A stretch of DNA of 64,000 nucleotides from the NCBI GenBank assembly GCA_965660145.1, contig CBFHYX010000011.1:62001-126000 (forward strand). The letters run 5' to 3'. This DNA is from JABURQ01 sp029243145. GTDB lineage: Bacteria; Planctomycetota; Planctomycetia; Planctomycetales; Planctomycetaceae. Positions 26,677-35,490 of this stretch are shown one piece after another. Under the pieces are notes generated by a model. The model was not told the DNA's origin. It made no database searches and saw only the letters and a list, made by a program, of their open reading frames with translations. The translations under genes and the position numbers were made by a program. Position 1 is the first letter of the stretch. Each line of letters begins with the position of its first letter.

Positions 26677-27531
26677 ATGTCTGAAAATCGATGTGCTATT
26701 GTTATTCCCGTCTATCGCGATGTTCTCAATCCCTTGGAACAAATCGCCATGGAACAATGAGCACGGGTGCTGCATTCGTATCCGATTGTGTTATGTGGTC
26801 CTGAAGGACTCAACATCGAACTCTATCGTGAAATTCTCGGCGAGATTCGCTGGGAGTCATTCGCAACAGAGCATTTCTCTTCCATTGAAAACTACAGCCG
26901 ACTCTTACTCAATCCACATTTTCATGAACGCTTTCGCGAGCATCAGTTCATGCTGCTCTATCAGACAGATGCATTTATTTTTCGAGACGAATTAAATAAA
27001 TGGTGCGATACCGACTACGATTATATGGGTGCTCCGTTTTTGAAAAACGACGCAAAAGACATCCATAATCTTCAGAACTGGGTGGGAGGCAACGGGGGAT
27101 TTTCTCTGAGACGGATCGATGCCTGCCTCGACATCCTGACTCGATGCCGTCGCCATCGCATGAAATCAACATCCGAATTATGGACAGAATATCGCCGCAC
27201 AAAAGGATTATTGTCTCCACGAGCATTGCTGGGATTTCTCGTTCGATCGCTGGGAGTGAATAATACTCTCGGACACCTCATCGATCACTATCCCTGGAAC
27301 GAAGATGCGTTCTGGTCCATGGAAGCTCCGAAGACGGGATGTTTTCGAGTTCCTTCTCCAGAGGAATCCGCCCAATTCTCCCTGGAAACACATCCACGTT
27401 TTTGGATCGAACAACTCGAAGGGCATCTCCCGATGGGTTGTCATGCCTGGTGGCGATATGATCTTGAGTTTTGGAAAACTCATCTACAAGAAGCGGGCTA
27501 CGATATCAATGGAAAGGTCTCTCTATCGTGA
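26677..27531 (+). pseudogene. DUF5672 glycosyltransferase-like protein with an early in-frame TGA
   Basis: The ATG at 26677 opens MSENRCAIVIPVYRDVLNPL, then EQIAMEQ and a TGA at 26758-26760. The frame continues ARVLHSYPIVLCGPEGLNIE and is open to 27531 with DUF5672 features: LLYQTDAFIFRDEL, YDYMGAPF, VGGNGGFSLR and YPWNEDAFWS. So the conserved IVIPVY start is cut from the rest by one codon. A GTG at 26767 could restart translation and give a protein lacking the first strand. The stop overlaps the start of the next gene, implying coupling. The family is thought to be glycosyltransferase-like. Mutation, error or restart cannot be decided here. Confidence 0.75.
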
Positions 27532-28541
27532 CATCCACATCGAATGAATGCTCGATCTGTCATTGCTCGACAGGACAACGGCACCATGCTGAAGAACGCA
27601 TGTTTGGTTGGGGTGACCCGTTCAAATACTTTGAATGCGGTGACTGCGGATGCTTACAACTCGTCGAACCACCGGAGGATCTGGGCAAATATTACCCGCC
27701 GGGTGAATACTATTCTTATCACGTAAAATTGGCATCGTCCGTTCTCATTTCTCCTTGGCGACGCTGGTTACGACGAAAAAGAAACGAAGCACAACTCTCA
27801 AAAGCCAAAGGGTTAATGGGGAAAATCGCCAAGAAAAAACCGGCTCCAGGAATTGAGCTCTATCGTCCGTGGTTTTGTGAAAATAAAAACATTCACTTAC
27901 AGTCGCGTCTCCTCGATGTGGGCTGTGGTAACGGAGTATTACTCTCCTCTTTGGCAAATTTGGGTTTTGAAAGTTTAACCGGAGTCGACCCGTTTCTGTC
28001 AGATGAGACTGCTCCTCACCCGTTGCGACTCTTCGTGGTCTCACTGGAAGAGTTTCAAGAAGCCGACTTTGAATTGATTATGTTTCATCATTCGTTTGAA
28101 CATCTACCAGATCCGCTGACAACACTGAAAGCCACCGCAGCGAAACTCTCGCCTGACGGTGTCTGCTTGATACGGATCCCCATCGCGACCGCCGGCCCTT
28201 GGAAAAGGTATGGAACTCACTGGGTCGAACTCGACGCGCCTCGACACTTTCATTTGCACACTGAACGCAGCTTGGACCACTTGGCCAAACAATGTGGCCT
28301 GAAAATTGTGAGAACGGAATACGAAGAAACTGCATTTCCTTACGCAGGCAGTGAATTGTATTTACGCGATAAGCCGCTGTTTCAAAACGGTATCAATTTA
28401 ATCCATCAGGAATTCACGACCACAGACTTCAAAAGATTTGAGCAACTCTCAAATCAAGATGTCGAAGCCAGTCAAGCGGGACGGGCGGCGTTTTATCTCA
28501 AGCGAGATCCTGAACTCTTGAAGAGTGAGGGTCTGTCGTGA
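27528..28541 (+). CDS. SAM-dependent methyltransferase with N-terminal zinc ribbon
   Basis: From the GTG at 27528 (overlapping the previous stop as GTGA) this is about 337 residues. The first 40 residues hold Cys pairs (ECSICHC and FECGDCGC), a zinc-ribbon found in surface-polysaccharide methyltransferases. The SAM fold follows: RLLDVGCGNGVLLSSLA (motif I), GVDPFLSDE, FELIMFHHSFEHLPDPL (post-I/II) and RIPIATAGPWKRYGTHWVEL. HWVELDAPRHFHLHTERSL is typical of this class. It likely methylates a sugar of the exported glycan or its cap. It overlaps the next gene by GTGA too. Confidence 0.85.
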   Translation: MTSTSNECSICHCSTGQRHHAEERMFGWGDPFKYFECGDCGCLQLVEPPEDLGKYYPPGEYYSYHVKLASSVLISPWRRWLRRKRNEAQLSKAKGLMGKIAKKKPAPGIELYRPWFCENKNIHLQSRLLDVGCGNGVLLSSLANLGFESLTGVDPFLSDETAPHPLRLFVVSLEEFQEADFELIMFHHSFEHLPDPLTTLKATAAKLSPDGVCLIRIPIATAGPWKRYGTHWVELDAPRHFHLHTERSLDHLAKQCGLKIVRTEYEETAFPYAGSELYLRDKPLFQNGINLIHQEFTTTDFKRFEQLSNQDVEASQAGRAAFYLKRDPELLKSEGLS

Positions 28542-29554
28542 CGGAGACCAGTTCCACAAATTCTCAAGCAAAGAAAGCTCCTCCGCTCAAGAAAGCGGCG
28601 TTTATTGCCACCGATCAGATTTTAGAGCACTTTGACACCTATTTCCCGCTGATCTGTCCCGATGGTTGTCCCCGCTGGAAGGAATGGGAGTTTGTCACCA
28701 ATCCGACCGAAGGACAATTCGACGCGATGGGTGCGTTTCAAAGTGTCGAACCGCTCAATCGGGAATATCGGCTTCAAGTCCCTCCGACTAAAACACTACT
28801 GACCGTTATGGAACCTCCCGAGATTTTGACATTTCCCGACGGCTTCACCAATCAATTCCATTCGGTGCTGAGTCAATCAAGACATATAAAATGTCGCAAC
28901 CCGATGGTTTCACATTCAGGACATCACTGGTTTATTGAACGCGCCTACAACCAGATTCTCGACTGTTCGGATATTGAGAAAACCAAACTTCTCTCCATGG
29001 TGATCTCGTCAAAACAAGATACCGAAGGTCATCGTAAACGCTGGAAACTGGCTCAAGCCCTCAAAGAACACTTCGGGGATTGCATCGATTGGTTTGGACG
29101 TGGTGTGCAAGAGCTGAAATACAAACGTGATGGCGTTCTCCCTTACCAATATCATATCGTGCTGGAGAATTCCTCGGTCCCGCATTACTGGACAGAGAAA
29201 ATTGCCGACGCATTTGTCTCAAACAGTTTTCCGTTTTACTGGGGCGATCCAAAAATCGCCGAGCACTTTCCTGCCGAGGCGATGGTCTCTATCGACATCG
29301 ATCACCCCGACCGTTGTATTGCAGCGATTGAATCTGCCATCGATCAGCATTTCGCCAACACACATCAAACAGCCATGCTGGCTGCGAGAACTCGGCTACT
29401 GCAAGATCACCATCGCCACGAAACGTACCGTAAGATCTGGAATGCGGCCCCCGAAAGCCCTCCCGCGCTTGTGACTATTCAACCGCACTCAGAGTTTCTA
29501 TTCTCTGTTCGACAAAAGTTACGTTTTTACCAACAGAAGCTTTTCACCGGATAG
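28538..29554 (+). CDS. GT10-like glycosyltransferase (fucosyltransferase family)
   Basis: A 338-residue protein with a GTG start overlapping the upstream stop. The C-terminal half has the GT10 donor-binding signature: YQYHIVLENSSVPHYWTEKI then ADAFVSNSFPFYWGDPKI, and FPAEAMVSIDIDH after it. The usual GDP-fucose-binding Lys and Glu (TEKI) are present. The N-terminal half is diverged, with a VMEPPE segment matching family members. It should add fucose or a similar deoxy-sugar to the glycan assembled by this cluster. Confidence 0.82.
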   Translation: MTETSSTNSQAKKAPPLKKAAFIATDQILEHFDTYFPLICPDGCPRWKEWEFVTNPTEGQFDAMGAFQSVEPLNREYRLQVPPTKTLLTVMEPPEILTFPDGFTNQFHSVLSQSRHIKCRNPMVSHSGHHWFIERAYNQILDCSDIEKTKLLSMVISSKQDTEGHRKRWKLAQALKEHFGDCIDWFGRGVQELKYKRDGVLPYQYHIVLENSSVPHYWTEKIADAFVSNSFPFYWGDPKIAEHFPAEAMVSIDIDHPDRCIAAIESAIDQHFANTHQTAMLAARTRLLQDHHRHETYRKIWNAAPESPPALVTIQPHSEFLFSVRQKLRFYQQKLFTG

Positions 29555-29596
29555 TTCCACGACCGCAACAAGCAAAGATTTAGAGGATCTCACACT

Positions 29597-30532
29597 GTGA
29601 GCGATCTGCCCTGCATCACAATTATTACTCCCTCCTTTGATCGTCCTGACCTGCTGGACGAGACGATCCGCTCGGTTCTCGATCAGAATTACCCGAATCT
29701 CGAATATCTGGTCGCCGATGGGAGCCATCACGAAGAAACAAAACGAGTCCTCGAAGCGTATGACGACCGCTTGCACTGGTGGTGTCAGCAAAGATTTCAA
29801 AATCCCGCGCAAGCGATTAACAAAGCTCTCAACAAATCTACCGGAGACATCATCGCGATTCTCAACTGTGGAGATTCGTACCTTCCGGGAACACTGCAAC
29901 AGGTCGGAGAACATTTCAGAGATCACCCAAAAACAGATTTCCTTTATGGACAGTGCCAAGTCGTCGATCAACAGGGAGAGACCCTCAAAACGCATCGCGG
30001 CAACCTCTTCAAATTGGAAGAACTGCTCGATTTGTGGAATGTCTGGTGGAAAGGGAGAAACTTTCTTCAGCCGGAGTGTTTTTGGTCACGCCGCGTTTTT
30101 CTCAAAGTCCGTTCTTTCCGCGAAGATCTTGACCGTGCTTTTTACTATGAATACTGGACTCGCCTCTTTCTTGCCGGTGCAAACGTCGAACGCATCGACA
30201 AAGAACTGAGTCGCCATCGGTTTCCCGCAGGACAAATCGCGGCGCATTCCGATGTGCAAGCAGAAGAAGAACTGGCGGTGATTGAATCCATTTTATGGAA
30301 TCCGAAATCCGGGTTGGACCGTTCCCTTCGACACAGACTACAAGCCGATTGGCTGTATGAAACACGAATCGCAAGTCTTATTTCGGAGTCGGTCGCCGCC
30401 GGGGAGACCCTCTGGCAATCTCGTTTCAAGATTGCCCCAAAACTTCTCCAAAATCCCAAAGCACTGCTTTCTGAGCGGTTTCAAACTCGAATGCAGGAGT
30501 ACGGAAAAACAGAGGATCAGGACGAAACTTGA
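29597..30532 (+). CDS. Family 2 glycosyltransferase
   Basis: A 311-residue protein beginning SDLPCITIITPSFDRPDLLD, a GT2/GT-A start, with a GTG start codon. EYLVADGSHHEETKRVLEAY and NPAQAINKALNKSTGDIIAI lead into LNCGDSYLPG at the metal-binding position, where the usual Asp-x-Asp or SDD is NCGD. YGQCQVVDQQG and NFLQPECFWSRRVF are the acceptor-side elements. The last 90 residues are helical and basic, possibly for membrane contact. It is 42 bases downstream of the GT10 gene and closes the cluster. Confidence 0.85.
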   Translation: MSDLPCITIITPSFDRPDLLDETIRSVLDQNYPNLEYLVADGSHHEETKRVLEAYDDRLHWWCQQRFQNPAQAINKALNKSTGDIIAILNCGDSYLPGTLQQVGEHFRDHPKTDFLYGQCQVVDQQGETLKTHRGNLFKLEELLDLWNVWWKGRNFLQPECFWSRRVFLKVRSFREDLDRAFYYEYWTRLFLAGANVERIDKELSRHRFPAGQIAAHSDVQAEEELAVIESILWNPKSGLDRSLRHRLQADWLYETRIASLISESVAAGETLWQSRFKIAPKLLQNPKALLSERFQTRMQEYGKTEDQDET

Positions 30533-30613
30533 TTTCTGGAGTTGGTCGCTTTAGGCTAAGCAAAGTGTCACCAACCTTCGACACCTTCCTTGCCTCACCA
30601 TTTGCCGACCCCG

Positions 30614-31108
30614 ATGTTTCATTTCCGCCGTCAAAAACTCACAGTCATCGCCCAACGCCTGCTCAGAGAATGCGCGGTCGCGATGACCTTGATCGCGATG
30701 TTGATCATCGATCTCCCGTTGACGGCCCTCCCTCCAGTCATTGAATCTGCACCGGCTGTCCCATCCTGCTGTGCTGCCAGACTCACTTCGCAAACATCCA
30801 GTCTTTCAGCCTGTGGATGCTCATTAGAAAAACGAAAATCGGGGACTTGTTGCTGTCAGGGAAAACCGACCTGCGGACGACAAAGAGAAAAAGATTCGGT
30901 TCCAACCCTGCGATCATGCGATTGTTCTGGGTCGCAAAGTCATTTACTGCTGACCGGTCAGCCTCGCTTGGGTCAATCGAGTGTCACGATTTTTCCGTCA
31001 GGGATCATTTCCAATCAAAGCCAATCATCTAGTTCTCTGAATGGCTTAGACAAAACCCAACCAGAACACTCCCCTCCCGAACTCCTGAATAGCGTCTCAT
31101 GCTGTTGA
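30614..31108 (+). CDS. Cys-rich membrane or exported protein
   Basis: About 164 residues from the ATG at 30614 (MFHFRRQKLTVIAQRLLREC). One hydrophobic segment (AVAMTLIAMLIIDLPLTALP, about residues 21-40) is followed by a Ser/Gln-rich tail with thirteen Cys in all, most as pairs or triples: SCC, ACGC, TCCC, CDC and a terminal SCC. The pattern suggests metal binding or disulfide cross-linking outside the cytoplasm. No family was recognised. It lies just upstream of an intact DUF1559 gene, 81 bases away and in the same direction, which may link it to the pseudopilin-like export system. The first Met could be different. Confidence 0.55.
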   Translation: MFHFRRQKLTVIAQRLLRECAVAMTLIAMLIIDLPLTALPPVIESAPAVPSCCAARLTSQTSSLSACGCSLEKRKSGTCCCQGKPTCGRQREKDSVPTLRSCDCSGSQSHLLLTGQPRLGQSSVTIFPSGIISNQSQSSSSLNGLDKTQPEHSPPELLNSVSCC

Positions 31109-31189
31109 GTCTTTAAGACACTATGCGATTTGTCATGTGGCAAAGCCGGTGTCTTACCTATTCCTATTCTCATCAGGAGTCACTTCTTT

Positions 31190-32161
31190 ATGTTTAAGTC
31201 AAATATCACTGCGCGCCAGCGCGGGTTCACGCTGATTGAGTTACTGGTGGTCATCGCCATTATTGCCGTTCTTGTTGCGTTGTTATTACCGGCCGTCCAA
31301 CAGGCGCGAGAAGCCGCTCGTCGGTCGCAATGTAAAAACAACCTGAAACAACTTGGTTTGGCAATCCACAATTATCATGACACCCATCGTGTCTTTCCTC
31401 CCGGTTACATTTCTCGAAATGTGAATACCAATGATCCCGCGACGAGTGATACGGGCCCCGGATTTTCTTGGGGGATTATGATTTTGCCGTTCACTGATCA
31501 AGCTCCTCTTTACAACCAACTGGACCTCAACTTAAACGCAACCACAGCAGCAAACTTCAATATTGCTCAACAGAACCTGAACGTGTTCATGTGCCCCAGT
31601 GATCCTGGACCAGAGCGATTTACGGTCAACGACGGATCGACTGATTACGATTTGCCGAAAGCAAACTACGTCGGAATCTACGGTTACGGCAGCGTCACAA
31701 TGAGACCAGGAGCGCCCGATCCTGCTGGCTTATTTTTCCGTAACTCACGTGTGAGAATGGCCGACATTATCGATGGAACCTCGAACGTCCTGATGGTCGG
31801 TGAACGTGCCTCTGAGCATGATTTTGTGAATGGTATGCCCCAGATTAACGCGAACTCCACTTGGTACGCCGCGATTCCTGGAGCGATTCGTCCTGCCGGC
31901 ATGATGAACCCGGCAATGACCGAGGCTCAACCTTCTTTGGTATTAGGGCATGTGGGGCAAGCTGCGATGGGCGGAATGATGCAAATGCACCATACGCCCA
32001 ATACAACCAACCATATCGTCAACTTTTCGAGTCGTCATACTGGAGGGATGCAATTCCTCCTCTCCGATGGCTCGGTGCATTTTCTCAGTGAAAATGTTGA
32101 CTACAACACCTTCCGTTTCCTCGGGCAACGAGCAGACGGTAATGTCGTCGGGCAGTGGTAG
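31190..32161 (+). CDS. DUF1559 prepilin-like protein
   Basis: From the ATG at 31190 (CAGGAG about ten bases upstream) this is 323 residues. It starts MFKSNITARQRGFTLIELLV, the prepilin-peptidase cleavage site (RG/FTLIE) and hydrophobic helix, then AVQQAREAARRSQCKNNLKQ, NYHDTHRVFPPGY and the DUF1559 body, with the closing LSDGSVHFLSENVD box. It would be processed by PilD and inserted in the inner membrane or exported as a pseudopilin-like protein. The Met/Gly/Gln-rich patch at residues 256-277 is unusual. It is the intact counterpart of the frameshifted gene at 12190. Confidence 0.92.
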   Translation: MFKSNITARQRGFTLIELLVVIAIIAVLVALLLPAVQQAREAARRSQCKNNLKQLGLAIHNYHDTHRVFPPGYISRNVNTNDPATSDTGPGFSWGIMILPFTDQAPLYNQLDLNLNATTAANFNIAQQNLNVFMCPSDPGPERFTVNDGSTDYDLPKANYVGIYGYGSVTMRPGAPDPAGLFFRNSRVRMADIIDGTSNVLMVGERASEHDFVNGMPQINANSTWYAAIPGAIRPAGMMNPAMTEAQPSLVLGHVGQAAMGGMMQMHHTPNTTNHIVNFSSRHTGGMQFLLSDGSVHFLSENVDYNTFRFLGQRADGNVVGQW

Positions 32162-32293
32162 ACGTTTTATCCAATGACGACTTTTCGGAAATCCTCAATC
32201 TCCGGCGTTAGAAGACTAGGCGTCGGTGATTGAGCCGATTAAGTTAGTGGGTTCAATCACTCACAGAATCCACAGATCAAGAAAGGAAGAGCC

Positions 32294-32575
32294 ATGCCCA
32301 AAGCAAGCGCTCGACACATTCTCGTCCCGACCGAAGAAGCGTGTAACGAATTGAAGCAGAAAATTGAAGGGGGTACTGATTTCGCAGAAGTCGCGAAAGA
32401 ACACTCGCAATGCCCATCCAGCGCTCAAGGTGGAGCACTGGGATCATTCGGCCCTGGACAGATGGTCCCGGAATTCGACACCGCAGTTTTCACCGGTAAT
32501 GTCGGAGAACTTCAAGGCCCCATTCAAACTCAGTTTGGATATCATTTGCTGGAAGTGACCAGCCGCGAGGACTGA
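32294..32575 (+). CDS. ppiC: Parvulin-type peptidyl-prolyl cis-trans isomerase
   Basis: A 93-residue single-domain parvulin: ASARHILVPTEEACNELKQK, DFAEVAKEHSQCPSSAQGG and GALGSFGPGQMVPEFDTAVF, ending FGYHLLEVTSRED. The two His (about 8 and 87) and Cys (about 41) fit the active-site set. There is no signal peptide, so it is cytoplasmic like E. coli PpiC. It accelerates proline-bond isomerisation in protein folding. A GGAAGAG ribosome-binding site lies close before the ATG, and a strong bidirectional terminator follows. Confidence 0.93.
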   Translation: MPKASARHILVPTEEACNELKQKIEGGTDFAEVAKEHSQCPSSAQGGALGSFGPGQMVPEFDTAVFTGNVGELQGPIQTQFGYHLLEVTSRED

Positions 32576-32606
32576 AATATCAGTTCGAGTTGTTGACCGC
32601 GCAATC

Positions 32607-32650
32607 AAACAGACTCTCCGGGCGACCTCCCCGCAGAGTCTGTTTTTGTT
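32607..32650. terminator. Bidirectional intrinsic terminator
   Basis: AAACAGACTCT (32607-32617) pairs perfectly with AGAGTCTGTTT (32635-32645), followed by more T residues (to 32647, then GTTT). It ends the parvulin transcript on the plus strand; the reverse orientation (T-rich AAAC arm) could end the lipoprotein gene from the other side. Confidence 0.85.
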
Positions 32651-32667
32651 TCAAGTGAAACCAAACC

Positions 32668-33156
32668 TTATTTTCCGGTGTAGAAGAAGTCGTCCGGACC
32701 TTTGTGTGTGTAATAAGGATAGACGGTGACGGCTGCCTGAGTCGGATTTTGTGGATAAGCCATGTTCTGAGGAATTTTGTACATGTGCTGGTATGAATGT
32801 TGTGGTGCCCAGCCCCAGTATTGGGTTCCATCGTCGTAACACCATTTTTGACCATCCCAATGTGGTTTCTGTCCTTGCCTATAGCAATCAGGACAATACT
32901 GGGGATGACCGCTAGCCTGATGCTGAGCGTGGCCCTGAACATGTTGTTGCGTCATTTGAGCCGGTTTTTGATTATACGGAAACGGCAGATCTTCATTAGG
33001 TGCAGCAGTGGTGGAGACTGGTGTCAGTTCACCGATCGAGGCCGGAGAGGGCGGAACGGGACTCTGCCCACGAATCAGGCTTGGCGAAGTCGCACAGCCA
33101 ACGAAGAGGGGCATCATCAGGCAGGACAACAGCCCGGTGGTCAGTCGGGTATTCAT
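32668..33156 (-). CDS. Small lipoprotein
   Basis: From the ATG at 33156 about 162 residues, with a signal peptide and lipobox LFVGCATS (lipidated Cys about residue 21). The body is Pro/Gln/His-rich, with PEYCPDCYRQGQ-like Cys pair (YCPDCY) and repeated Trp/Tyr (HWDGQKWCYDDGTQYWGWAP). It looks like an unstructured surface-attached protein, perhaps metal binding through His and Cys. No family was recognised. It is convergent with the parvulin gene and shares its terminator. Confidence 0.65.
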   Translation of the reverse strand: MNTRLTTGLLSCLMMPLFVGCATSPSLIRGQSPVPPSPASIGELTPVSTTAAPNEDLPFPYNQKPAQMTQQHVQGHAQHQASGHPQYCPDCYRQGQKPHWDGQKWCYDDGTQYWGWAPQHSYQHMYKIPQNMAYPQNPTQAAVTVYPYYTHKGPDDFFYTGK

Positions 33157-33434
33157 AGTAAACACTCCCTTGTTTGCGGAATCGCGTAATTCACTCGCAA
33201 CAATCTTTAGATTGCGGTGACTCCTGAGATAGTTATCGGCTTAATCGGTCTCAAAATGGTGAAAATCCCCCCCTCACTTACAATCGGTTCCCCAACAATA
33301 ACCCTTCGACCTTGCAGAGACGCCCTAATCGATATAAATTAACACTCTCACGCGGTACGGATTCCGCGGATTATTCGCCGTAAACATCAACTTATGCTTG
33401 GTTTGCGGCATCCAAGTATCAGGAGGATCATCTC

Positions 33435-34181
33435 TTGCAGGTTGCCATCACAACTCGTATTTTTCAGGATTTGTCCTTCTCCGAAACCTGTCAGACGGCT
33501 TCCGAGCTCGATTATGACAAGCTGGAGCTCTGTTTTTCCGCAAAACAGAGCGAATGGTCGGCTGCTCAGATTTCTCAAGAGCCGGAGATTTATGCCTCCA
33601 AATACTATGAGCTGACTCGGTTGACGCCGGTCGCTTTTTACGTGCTTTACGATATTGACCGTGAGGAACTCAAAGGTCTGTGCCAATTCGCCAAGAAACT
33701 GAAAGTCACACAGATCACCCTGCCCTCTTCTCCAGTCGGTGCTCCCTACAATACTGAAGTGGATCGCTTAAAAGACTTTGTTGCCATTGCGACCCAAGAA
33801 GGAGTCCGTCTCTCGATCAAGACCGAGACAGGCATGCTCACAGAAGATCCGCACACAGCCGTCGAAATCTGTCAAGCCGTGAAACATCTGGGGCTCACGT
33901 TCGATCCGAGTTATTACCTGTGCAACCCCACCGGAAAAGAACGCGACTACGACCTTCTACTGCCGCATATTTTCCACGTGCATCTGCGAGACTCCAGTTA
34001 TGACGATCTCCAAGTCCTCACGGGACTCGGTCATATCGACTATAACCGTCTGATCGCACAACTCGAGACTGTAAACTTCAATCGCACACTCAGTATCGAT
34101 TTGTTACCTGAGAAAACACCGAAAGAAACTCGCGAGCTTGAACTTCGCAAACTGCGATTGTTAACAGAATCACTGCTGTAA
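33435..34181 (+). CDS. Sugar phosphate isomerase/epimerase-like TIM-barrel protein
   Basis: A 248-residue protein from a TTG start at 33435, chosen because AGGAGG lies at 33421-33426. TIM-barrel features of the xylose-isomerase-like (AP_endonuc_2) family are visible: the N-terminal VAITTRIFQDLSFSE, LEL at the first metal strand, GVRLSIKTETGMLTEDP with a metal-ligand Glu, GLTFDPSYYLCNPT, and HIFHVHLRDSSYDDLQVLTG, where HVHLRD carries ligands. The final SIDLLPE holds another. It likely epimerises or isomerises a sugar or inositol derivative; the substrate is unknown. It is convergent with the aquaporin gene, only nine bases apart. Confidence 0.78.
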   Translation: MQVAITTRIFQDLSFSETCQTASELDYDKLELCFSAKQSEWSAAQISQEPEIYASKYYELTRLTPVAFYVLYDIDREELKGLCQFAKKLKVTQITLPSSPVGAPYNTEVDRLKDFVAIATQEGVRLSIKTETGMLTEDPHTAVEICQAVKHLGLTFDPSYYLCNPTGKERDYDLLLPHIFHVHLRDSSYDDLQVLTGLGHIDYNRLIAQLETVNFNRTLSIDLLPEKTPKETRELELRKLRLLTESLL

Positions 34182-34189
34182 GAGTTTTT

Positions 34190-34861
34190 TTAGGTCTTCT
34201 GCGCTGGTGTTTCTTCTGGATTGCGCGTCATTTGCCAAGCCAGCACCGCTAAAGCGGCTCCGAGAACCGGCGCAACGACGTACAGCCACTGACCTTGGAT
34301 TGTTCCACTCACAAGAGCCGGCCCCAAAGATCGGGCGGGATTCATGGACGCTCCGCAGATTGGCCCCGCAAACATGGCTTCAAATCCAACCGTTGCGCCA
34401 ATCGCGGCCCCTGCCATGATCCCCTTCTCCTTCGCGCCAATCGCCACACAGAGAATCACATACATCAAAATGAAGGTCAGAAACAACTCGAACACGAACG
34501 ACTGCCACCATCCATCCGCAGGTATAGTGCTCCCCAAAGTAGTGTGATCGGGAAACATGCTTCGTAATAACACGCTCGCCGCGAAAGCCCCCAGCAATTG
34601 AGAGGCAATATACGGCAAAACATTTTTACCCGGAAATCGACGAGCGATCCAAAATGCGCAGGAGACCGCCGGATTGAGATGAGCACCCGAGATGTCTCCC
34701 ACGGCATAGATCATGGCCATCACGACCAGACCGAACGTCAGAGCGATACCGGGATGAGTCACCGCTCCCCCGCTCACATCGTTGGCGATAATCGCTCCAG
34801 TTCCGGCAAACACCAACGCAAACGTGCCAATGACTTCTGCTATCAGTTGTCTGGAAATCAC
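34190..34861 (-). CDS. Aquaporin / major intrinsic protein
   Basis: A 223-residue channel of normal size, with six membrane helices and the two NPA boxes: GAHLNPAVSCAFW (about residues 59-71) and GASMNPARSLGPAL (about 169-182). The ar/R filter Arg follows the second NPA (NPARS). The residues near it (AFWIA, small loops) are typical of water-selective AqpZ-like channels rather than GlpF, whose second loop has an extra insertion. No glycerol gene is adjacent. Start MISRQLIAEVIGTFALVFAG has the expected first helix. Confidence 0.93.
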   Translation of the reverse strand: MISRQLIAEVIGTFALVFAGTGAIIANDVSGGAVTHPGIALTFGLVVMAMIYAVGDISGAHLNPAVSCAFWIARRFPGKNVLPYIASQLLGAFAASVLLRSMFPDHTTLGSTIPADGWWQSFVFELFLTFILMYVILCVAIGAKEKGIMAGAAIGATVGFEAMFAGPICGASMNPARSLGPALVSGTIQGQWLYVVAPVLGAALAVLAWQMTRNPEETPAQKT

Positions 34862-35004
34862 ATCCTTATCCCTATTGAAAGTCTCTTAAACTGAGAACGC
34901 AAACGACCTCACTATAGCGGCTCGACTTGCGGATTGATTCTACTTTAGAAAGTTGTGAAAATGAAGAACCACAGAGTTCACGAGAACGCAAAGGAATGAT
35001 TTTT

Positions 35005-35036
35005 GGGTGGCACTGGACGGCTTGTCCGCCAGTGAA
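35005..35036 (+). repeat. Direct repeat with hairpin, copy 1
   Basis: A 32-base stretch starting GGGTGGCACTGGACGG matches 35491-35522 with four mismatches. Inside it CACTGG and CCAGTG (35011-35016 and 35029-35034), with CGG/CCG, form a hairpin. The second copy keeps the layout less well. Confidence 0.7.
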
Positions 35037-35079
35037 AGAATAAACTCACGCAGAGTCGCGGCGGCGCAGAGGAGTGTAG

Positions 35080-35116
35080 GTCGGGTTAGTCCGAGCGGAG
35101 CGAGCCGTAACCCGAC
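35080..35116. repeat. Inverted repeat GTCGGGTTA/TAACCCGAC
   Basis: Nine-base perfect arms (35080-35088 and 35108-35116) flank a loop with CGAGCGGAGCGAGCCG. Hairpins of this GTCGGGTTA type are a known intergenic repeat style in several bacterial phyla; no T-tract follows, so it is not a terminator. Confidence 0.6.
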
Positions 35117-35374
35117 AATTTGGGTAGCACCGAGAGCACGCCTATCGCTGTGCCGCGTTATTCATAGCCCGATCTGCGCAAGCAGTCGGGATGGTTTCGA
35201 TCAACATTGCGTTTTGAGATCGCTATTTAAGCCGTGAGCGAGTCAAGGAGCTTTGAGCCGCTGGCGCGAACCAGCCGGGCCTTGGAAAGTTTTATGAACC
35301 GCGGAGTTCGCTGAGAACGCAGAGAAATATGAGGAAGTGAACGCGTTGTCGTAGGCCGAGAGCCTTCAGACAGC

Positions 35375-35486
35375 ATGAGCTTTCTTGATGTGTGGCTGGG
35401 GCTCTCAAAAGTTTGCCAAGAAAATTGAACTCTAATTTCCCATGCGGCCTTCGTCGTTCGGAATACACGCATAGCCCCAGATGAAA
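35375..35486 (-). repeat. Dispersed repeat family 3, copy A (MITE-like)
   Basis: Read on the minus strand it starts CATCTGGGGCTATGCG and ends GAGAGCCCCAGCCACAC, so the ends form an imperfect inverted repeat around CTGGGGCT/AGCCCCAG. A second copy is at 46750-46844 on the plus strand, with the same ends and a similar interior motif (TAGAGTTCA/ATAGTTCAG). There is no open frame. Confidence 0.6.
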
Positions 35487-35490
35487 AAAT

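Noticed and set aside
14262..26760. TGA codons at 14262 and 26758 as recoded (Sec, Trp or Cys)
   Set aside because: Many genes here end in TGA normally, so TGA is a stop in this genome. No SECIS-like stem or selenoprotein family fits either site, and TAA and frameshift lesions occur too.
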